Under the pieces are notes generated by a model, which was not told the DNA's origin, did not search any database, and was given only the letters and a program-made list of their open reading frames with translations. Position numbers and translations under genes: made by a program. Below are positions 50,357 to 55,224 of a stretch of DNA of 55,224 nucleotides, in pieces; positions within the stretch are counted from its first letter, which is position 1; each line of letters opens with the position of its first letter. Source of the DNA: JACDAN01 sp035265935 (lineage in GTDB: Bacteria > Actinomycetota > Thermoleophilia > Gaiellales > Gaiellaceae); assembly GCA_035265935.1 (NCBI GenBank), contig DATFOC010000037.1:1-55224 (forward strand). The letters run 5' to 3'.

Positions 50357-51025
50357 CTACTTCCCGTCCGCTGAGCCCGCGGGCTCGAAGAGCCCGGTCT
50401 GGTAGGCGAGCACGACGGCCTGGACGCGGTCGCGCAGGTCGAGCTTCTGGAGGATGTGCGTGATGTGCGTCTTGACCGTGGCCTCGCTGATGTAGAGCTC
50501 TCGAGCGATCTCCGGATTGGAGAGACCATTTGCGATCAGACGGAACACCTCCTGTTCACGCGTGGTCAGCTCGTCGAACTCCTCGGGGGGCGTGGGGCGT
50601 GGGATGGCGGTGAACTGCTTGATCACACGTTTCGTGACCGAGGGCGAGAGCAGCGCGTCCCCGGCGGCGACGGTGCGGATCGCCGCGAGGAGCTGTTCCG
50701 GCGGGTCGTCCTTGAGCACGAACCCGCTTGCGCCGGCCCGGAGCGCCTCGTAGACGTACTCGTCGAGGTCGAAGGTCGTCAGGATCAGGACCCGCGCCTT
50801 GTCGTCGGCGGCGAGGATCCTCCGCGTCGCCTCGAGCCCGTCGAGCTCGGGCATGCGGATGTCCATGAGGACGACGGTCGGATGGAAGCGCGACGCCTTG
50901 TCGACCGCCTCGAGCCCGTTGCTCGCCTCGGCGACGACCTCGATGTCCGGCTCGCCCCCGAGCAGCATCCGAAAGCCCGCGCGAACCATCGACTGGTCGT
51001 CTGCGACGAGAACGCGCATGCTCAT
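50357..51025 (-). CDS. NarL/FixJ-type response regulator (module II)
   Basis: 222 residues: Asp55 in VVLMDIRMPE, conserved Thr/Lys switch residues (LILTTFD, FVLKDD), and LuxR helix-turn-helix LTTREQEVFRLIANGLSNPE. Overlaps the kinase gene by 4 bp. Clear paralogue of the regulator at 29622. Confidence 0.93.
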   Translation of the reverse strand: MSMRVLVADDQSMVRAGFRMLLGGEPDIEVVAEASNGLEAVDKASRFHPTVVLMDIRMPELDGLEATRRILAADDKARVLILTTFDLDEYVYEALRAGASGFVLKDDPPEQLLAAIRTVAAGDALLSPSVTKRVIKQFTAIPRPTPPEEFDELTTREQEVFRLIANGLSNPEIARELYISEATVKTHITHILQKLDLRDRVQAVVLAYQTGLFEPAGSADGK

Positions 51026-52179
51026 CCCCGGTAGCGGTCAATGGGAAGGCGCGCGCTCAAGACGAAGCCGCCTTCAGGCGGGGTGCCTGCGTTCATGTCG
51101 CCGCCGTAGATCTTGACGCGCTCACGGATGCCGACGAGCCCGTGGCCGAGGCCGTCGCTCGTTGCGACACCGGCACCGTTATCCACGACTTCGATGCTGA
51201 GCTCCTCGTCGCGATAGCGGACCGTCACATCCGCGCGGGTGGCATTGGCGTGCTTCAGTGAATTGGTCAAGCCCTCCTGGACGATTCGATAGGCCGAGAG
51301 GTCGATCGCGCGCGGAAGCTCGCAAGGATCGCCTTCCACGTGCAGCTCAGCTGGAAGCCCGGCGCGTCCGACGTCCTCCAGCAGCGAGTCGAGCCCGTCG
51401 AGGCCGGGCTGAGGCGCAAGATCGAGGCCGTCGCCGTCGCGGCGCATCGCTCCGAGGAGCCGGCGCATCTCCGCGAGCGCAGTGCGGCCGGCGTGCTCGA
51501 CCCGCCCCAGGGCCTCTCGGTCCTCCTCGAGCACTTGAGGGAGCTTGTGCCGCACCGCCCCGACCTGCAGCACCATCACGCTCATGGCGTGGGCGACGAT
51601 GTCGTGCAGCTCCCGTGCAATCCGCGCACGCTCCTCGGCTACCGCGATGCGAGCCGCTGCATCTCGCTCCTGCTCGGCGAGGGTCGCACGCGTCTCCGCC
51701 GCTTCGGCCTGCTCGGAACGCTCGCGGAGAGCGAAGCCCGCGGCCCAGCTGACCGCGAAGTCGAGGGGGACGAATACGAGCTCGCCCGTAGTGTGACCAG
51801 GGATCTTGTAAACGATCACCGCCAAACTGGCGAGCACGACGACGAGGCCGATACCCGCCTGCCAGGCGCTACGCAGGTTTCCGAGCAGGAAGGCGACTGC
51901 GAGCCCAACCACGAAGAAGCTCTCGGTGGACGGGATCAGCTGCCAGTCGATGAACGAGATCCCGGCCGCGAGCACGAAGTACGCGAGCGGGCCGGCGAAG
52001 GGAAAGCGCCGGCGAGCGAAGATCGGGAGAACCAGGACCGCGATCGCCGGGATGCCGAACCACAGTGTCGTGAGCGCGGAATCGCGTCCGACGACCACTT
52101 GGATCATGGCTGCGATTCCCAGGAACGCAATCAGCAGGTCGAACCAGTACGTACGCGCGATCGGCCGAAGCTTGTTCAC
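51022..52179 (-). CDS. sensor histidine kinase (HisKA_3), module II
   Basis: 385 residues. Four to six N-terminal helices (~12-153), coiled linker, dimerisation helix RIARELHDIVAHAMSVMVLQ with His192 (same residue number as the kinase at 30287), N-box AYRIVQEGLTNSLKHA and GLGHGLVGIRERV. GTG 52179 has TACCTT ending 6 nt upstream. A long open frame further upstream is antisense to MMPL and spurious. Confidence 0.92.
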   Translation of the reverse strand: MNKLRPIARTYWFDLLIAFLGIAAMIQVVVGRDSALTTLWFGIPAIAVLVLPIFARRRFPFAGPLAYFVLAAGISFIDWQLIPSTESFFVVGLAVAFLLGNLRSAWQAGIGLVVVLASLAVIVYKIPGHTTGELVFVPLDFAVSWAAGFALRERSEQAEAAETRATLAEQERDAAARIAVAEERARIARELHDIVAHAMSVMVLQVGAVRHKLPQVLEEDREALGRVEHAGRTALAEMRRLLGAMRRDGDGLDLAPQPGLDGLDSLLEDVGRAGLPAELHVEGDPCELPRAIDLSAYRIVQEGLTNSLKHANATRADVTVRYRDEELSIEVVDNGAGVATSDGLGHGLVGIRERVKIYGGDMNAGTPPEGGFVLSARLPIDRYRG

Positions 52180-52308
52180 ACACCGAAGGTACTGAACGCC
52201 GCCAACCTGCGCCTCGTACTCGAGTAGGAGGCGGATCGGCCCTTGGTACGAGCTCGAATCGGACTTGGCTCCGACGACGGCGCTCCGCCGCGCTCCTAGC
52301 GTCGAGGC
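52180..52308. promoter_or_regulatory. divergent promoter region, module II
   Basis: Leftward TACCTT (52186-52191, minus strand) ends 6 nt before GTG 52179. Rightward TAGCGT (52297-52302) ends 6 nt before ATG 52309, in the context CTAGCGTCG shared with module I. GTACTCGAGTAGGAGGCGG (52217-52235) may be a regulator site; part of it (GTAGGAGGCGG) recurs in the terminator at 54570-54593. Confidence 0.5.
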
Positions 52309-52338
52309 ATGCAACTCGACCAGCAAAGGAGGAAGCTC

Positions 52339-54558
52339 ATGACGGGCACGAAGCCCAACAACCTGGCGGCGCGCATGGGGCGATGGAGCGCCGCCCACTG
52401 GAAGACCGCGACCTTCGGCTGGCTTGCGCTCGTCGTCGGCGCGTTTGCGATCGGCGGCGCGGTCGGGGCGAAAACCATCGACCCGAACACCGCGGGACCG
52501 GGCGAGTCCGGCCGCATGGACCGGATTCTCGAGGCTGGCTTTAAGCAGCCCGCCGGCGAGAGCGTCCTCATCCAGAGCGACTCGCTCCGCACGACCCATC
52601 CCGCGTTCAAGGCCGCGATCGAGGACGTCGTCGCGGGCGTTTCGGCGCTGGACGTCGTCCAGAACGTGCGGTCGCCGCTCGACCCCGGGAACAGCGGCCA
52701 GATCGCCCAGAGTGGCCGCGCGGCCCTCGTCGAGTTCGACATCCGCGGCGACAAGGACGAAGCGTCCGACAAGGTCGCCCCGGTGCTCGATCGCGTCGAC
52801 GAGGCGCAAAGGGCGCACCGCGGGCTCTTCATCGGCGAGTTCGGCGACGCCAGCGCCGTCTATGAGACGGACGCGCTCTTCGCGGACGACCTGGCGAAGG
52901 CGGGCCTCTACTCGCTCCCGATCACGCTGATCATCCTTGTAGTCGCCTTCGGCGCGCTTGTGGCGGCCGGCATCCCGCTGCTGCTGGGACTGACCGCCGT
53001 CATCGGGACGTTTGGGCTGATCGCACTGGCGAGCCAGGTGCTGCCGATGGCGAATGAGGTCTTCGCGCTCGTGCTCCTGATCGGCCTCGCTGTCGGCGTC
53101 GACTACTCGATGTTCTACTTGAAGCGGGAACGCGAGGAGCGGGCCACCGGGCGCAGCGAGCGGGCGTCACTGGAGGCAGCCGCCGCGACGTCGGGCCGCT
53201 CGGTGCTGATCTCCGGCGTGACCGTGATGGTCGCGATGGCCGGGATGTTCCTGACCACGGACTCGACGTTCGCATCGTTCGCCGTCGCGACGATCATCGT
53301 CGTCGCGCTGGCGATGCTCGGCTCGCTGACCGTGTTGCCCGCGCTGCTCTCGCGGCTCGGCGACAAGGTCGACCGGGTGCACGTCCCGTTCGTGCGGCGC
53401 CTCCGCCGCGACGACGGCGAAGGCCGGATCTGGGGCGCGATCATCGACAGCGTGCTCAGGCGCCCGGTCGTTTCGACCGTCGTCGCCGGCGGTCTGCTGC
53501 TGGCCCTGGCCGCGCCCGCGCTTCAGCTCAAGATGGTCAAGCCCGGGCCGGACACGTTCCCGCAGTCCCTCGACGTCGTCCAGACCTACGACCGGATGCA
53601 GGAGTCCTTCCCGGGCACCGCGCTGCCGGCCAACGTCGTCGTCAAGGCGGCGGACGTGAACGCACCAGCGGTTCGCGATGGGATCGACCGGCTGGAGCAG
53701 CAGGCGCTCGCGAGCGGCCGCATGCAGGAGCCGATCACGGTCGATGTCAGTCCCGATGCAACGGTCGCCAACGTCACGATCCCGATCGCCGGAACCGGAA
53801 CCGACGACGCATCGGTCGCGGCGCTCGAAGCGCTTCGTGAAGACATCGTCCCGGCAACCGTGGGCGCACTTCCGGACACCGAGTCCGGCGTGACCGGGCA
53901 GTCCGGCCAGTGGAAGGACCAGGCCGACGAGATGACCTCGAAGCTGCCGCTCGTGGTCGCATTCGTCCTCGTGTTCGCATTTGCGCTGATGCTGGTCGCC
54001 TTCCGGTCGCTCGTGGTGGCGGCGAAGGCGATCGTGCTGAACGCGCTCTCGGTCGCCGCGGCGTACGGCGTCCTGGTGATCGTGTTCCAGTACGGCTTCG
54101 CCAAGGATCTGCTCGGCTTCAGCTCAACGGCCGGGATCGACCCTGTCGTTCCGCTGTTGCTGTTCGTGATCCTGTTCGGCCTTTCGATGGACTACCACGT
54201 CCTCGTGATCGGTCGCATCCGGGAGGCGTTCAACGGCGGCGCGTCCATGGACGACGCGATCTCGCTCGGGATCAGGCGCACGGCCGGCGTGGTCACGAGC
54301 GCGGCCGTCGTGATGGTCGGCGTCTTCTCGATCTTCGGCCTGCTCTCGCTGCTGTTCTTCAAGCAGTTCGGCGTCGGGCTCGCGACGGCGATCCTGATCG
54401 ACGCCACGATCATCCGTGCCGTGCTTCTGCCGGCGACGATGAAGCTGCTCGGCGAGTGGAACTGGTACCTCCCCCGCTGGCTCGAGTGGCTTCCTCGGCT
54501 CGAGGGCCGCACGCCCGAGCCCGCGCGGGAGCTCGGGCCGGCGCAGACCTCTGCCTGA
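52339..54558 (+). CDS. MMPL/RND-family transporter (module II)
   Basis: 739 residues. WKTATFGWLALVVGAFAIGG begins helix 1; GVDYSMFYLKRERE and FGLSMDYHVLVIGRIREAF carry the two proton-relay motifs. The second periplasmic domain is ~365-530. Two starts are plausible: ATG 52339, with AAAGGAGG six bases upstream (used here), and the in-frame ATG 52309, which sits exactly where a leaderless transcript from TAGCGT would begin. Divergent from its presumed regulators. Confidence 0.92.
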   Translation: MTGTKPNNLAARMGRWSAAHWKTATFGWLALVVGAFAIGGAVGAKTIDPNTAGPGESGRMDRILEAGFKQPAGESVLIQSDSLRTTHPAFKAAIEDVVAGVSALDVVQNVRSPLDPGNSGQIAQSGRAALVEFDIRGDKDEASDKVAPVLDRVDEAQRAHRGLFIGEFGDASAVYETDALFADDLAKAGLYSLPITLIILVVAFGALVAAGIPLLLGLTAVIGTFGLIALASQVLPMANEVFALVLLIGLAVGVDYSMFYLKREREERATGRSERASLEAAAATSGRSVLISGVTVMVAMAGMFLTTDSTFASFAVATIIVVALAMLGSLTVLPALLSRLGDKVDRVHVPFVRRLRRDDGEGRIWGAIIDSVLRRPVVSTVVAGGLLLALAAPALQLKMVKPGPDTFPQSLDVVQTYDRMQESFPGTALPANVVVKAADVNAPAVRDGIDRLEQQALASGRMQEPITVDVSPDATVANVTIPIAGTGTDDASVAALEALREDIVPATVGALPDTESGVTGQSGQWKDQADEMTSKLPLVVAFVLVFAFALMLVAFRSLVVAAKAIVLNALSVAAAYGVLVIVFQYGFAKDLLGFSSTAGIDPVVPLLLFVILFGLSMDYHVLVIGRIREAFNGGASMDDAISLGIRRTAGVVTSAAVVMVGVFSIFGLLSLLFFKQFGVGLATAILIDATIIRAVLLPATMKLLGEWNWYLPRWLEWLPRLEGRTPEPARELGPAQTSA

Positions 54559-54569
54559 ATCCCAACATC

Positions 54570-54593
54570 CGCCTCCTACCCCGGTAGGAGGCG
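54570..54593. terminator. hairpin between convergent MMPL and HExxH genes
   Basis: CGCCTCCTACC (54570-54580) pairs perfectly with GGTAGGAGGCG (54583-54593), an 11-bp complementary stem closing tightly on CC. It lies 12 nt after the MMPL stop and 20 nt from the stop of the opposing gene. Confidence 0.7.
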
Positions 54594-54612
54594 GGATCAC
54601 TCCGGCCGCAGG

Positions 54613-55209
54613 CTAGGGGAACCGCGCGATGCCCGGATTCAGGTCGAGGCGGCCACCGTCGCGGCACTCCGCCGGGACGCGGTACTCCGCGGTCGATCCG
54701 ATTCGAAGCGAGTTCTCGACGAGCTGCCGACGCATCATCCCCTGCGCCGTGTCCGCCGAGAGGCCGAGGCGCTGTCCGAGCTCGACGCCGGACTGCAGCG
54801 CGTAGCACTCGGTCGCCCCCTCGTCGGAGACACCGCGGAGATGCCACGCCTCGTGTGCGAGAACGGCGAGAGCCCGGGCGCCTTGGTTGAACCTCACTTC
54901 CCCCGTGAAGGCCAGCCGGTAGAGATCGAGACAGCGCTCCGGCGTCAGGTACGCGAGCTGCCCACCGATGGCGGCAACGCCGTCCGCATGCTGGACAGCG
55001 CCGACGAACTCGCCGGCCTCGTCACATCGGATCGTCACCGGCTTCCCCGCGACCCGTGAGGCTTCCTGGGAGTAGCGGGCCGCCGCCTCGGCACGCGTGC
55101 TCTCGTCGAGCCCGTTCCAGCCGGTTCGGCTCTCGACGGACCAGAAGACCAGTGCGAGCGCGGCGATCAGGCCGAGGCCCACGAGGAGTCGCCGAAGGGG
55201 CAGCCTCAT
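54613..55209 (-). CDS. membrane-anchored protein with HExxH motif (putative metalloprotease)
   Basis: 198 residues. One N-terminal helix (~7-23), then an extracytoplasmic domain with LAVLAHEAWHLRG: HEAWH at 119-123, and Glu134 in the following SDEGATECYA, a gluzincin-like zinc arrangement. Cys62, Cys93, Cys135 and Cys182 could form two disulfides. Short for a peptidase, and I do not recognise a named family. The start ATG 55209 is 15 bp from the window edge, so upstream context is missing. Confidence 0.7.
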   Translation of the reverse strand: MRLPLRRLLVGLGLIAALALVFWSVESRTGWNGLDESTRAEAAARYSQEASRVAGKPVTIRCDEAGEFVGAVQHADGVAAIGGQLAYLTPERCLDLYRLAFTGEVRFNQGARALAVLAHEAWHLRGVSDEGATECYALQSGVELGQRLGLSADTAQGMMRRQLVENSLRIGSTAEYRVPAECRDGGRLDLNPGIARFP

Positions 55210-55224
55210 GCGCTCCGGATCTGC

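Overview
The window is GC-rich, gene-dense DNA with short intergenic gaps, many 4-base ATGA/GTGA gene overlaps and frequent GTG starts. Gene content (LtrA, DUF6766, DUF7218, RTX-like repeats ending in a Cys-rich tail, DrrAB-type exporters, MMPL proteins, many LuxR-type two-component systems) points to an actinobacterium. A soil or freshwater lineage of the class Thermoleophilia is my best guess, by inference only. I see no rRNA, tRNA, CRISPR array, insertion sequence or phage gene; the window looks chromosomal.

Layout. 1-9.5 kb: partial branched-chain amino-acid-type ABC ATPase, metallo-beta-lactamase-fold hydrolase, RTX-repeat secreted protein, MarR/MFS pair, CbxX-like AAA ATPase, second MFS, PASTA-only membrane protein, SCO1-like protein, DUF6766 membrane protein preceded by a 24-residue hydrophobic ORF, coiled-coil protein. 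9.5-12.7 kb: EamA transporter, cNMP-binding protein and flavoprotein as one operon, then a twin-palindrome element and a DUF7218 protein. 12.7-22.5 kb: an amino-sugar/muropeptide salvage island. A leftward operon (murQ, nagA, SIS-type deaminase) diverges from a rightward one (ABC ATPase, GntR/UTRA regulator, solute-binding protein, two permeases, GH3 NagZ-like hexosaminidase). TGGT-N4-ACCA-type operators lie at both promoter regions, which suggests that the GntR protein controls the whole island. 22.5-29.6 kb: cytochrome c and DUF6529 pair, TetR-linked ABC exporter, SGNH hydrolase, LtrA, DrrAB exporter, short epimerase. 29.6-33.9 kb and 50.4-54.6 kb: two similar modules, each a response regulator and histidine kinase divergent from an MMPL transporter. 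33.9-46.8 kb: MepA-M14 two-peptidase fusion, two small membrane proteins, DHA2 efflux pump, sigma-SnoaL/cupin/ArsR/SRPBCC run, YdeI protein, third ABC-2 exporter, HTH_42 protein, PAS and MBL pair, dienelactone hydrolase, NlpC/P60 peptidase, cupin-cyclase fusion. 47-50 kb: a third MMPL and an alpha/beta hydrolase. The end holds a small HExxH membrane-anchored protein.

A signal running through the window: at least 15 start codons, most of them without a Shine-Dalgarno sequence, have a TANNNT hexamer ending exactly 6 or 7 nt upstream. This is the signature of leaderless transcripts, and it helps choose starts, including an apparent CTG start at 43448. The other strong signals are the operator palindromes that overlap start codons (MarR, TetR, ArsR) and the perfect inverted repeat at 12359-12429.
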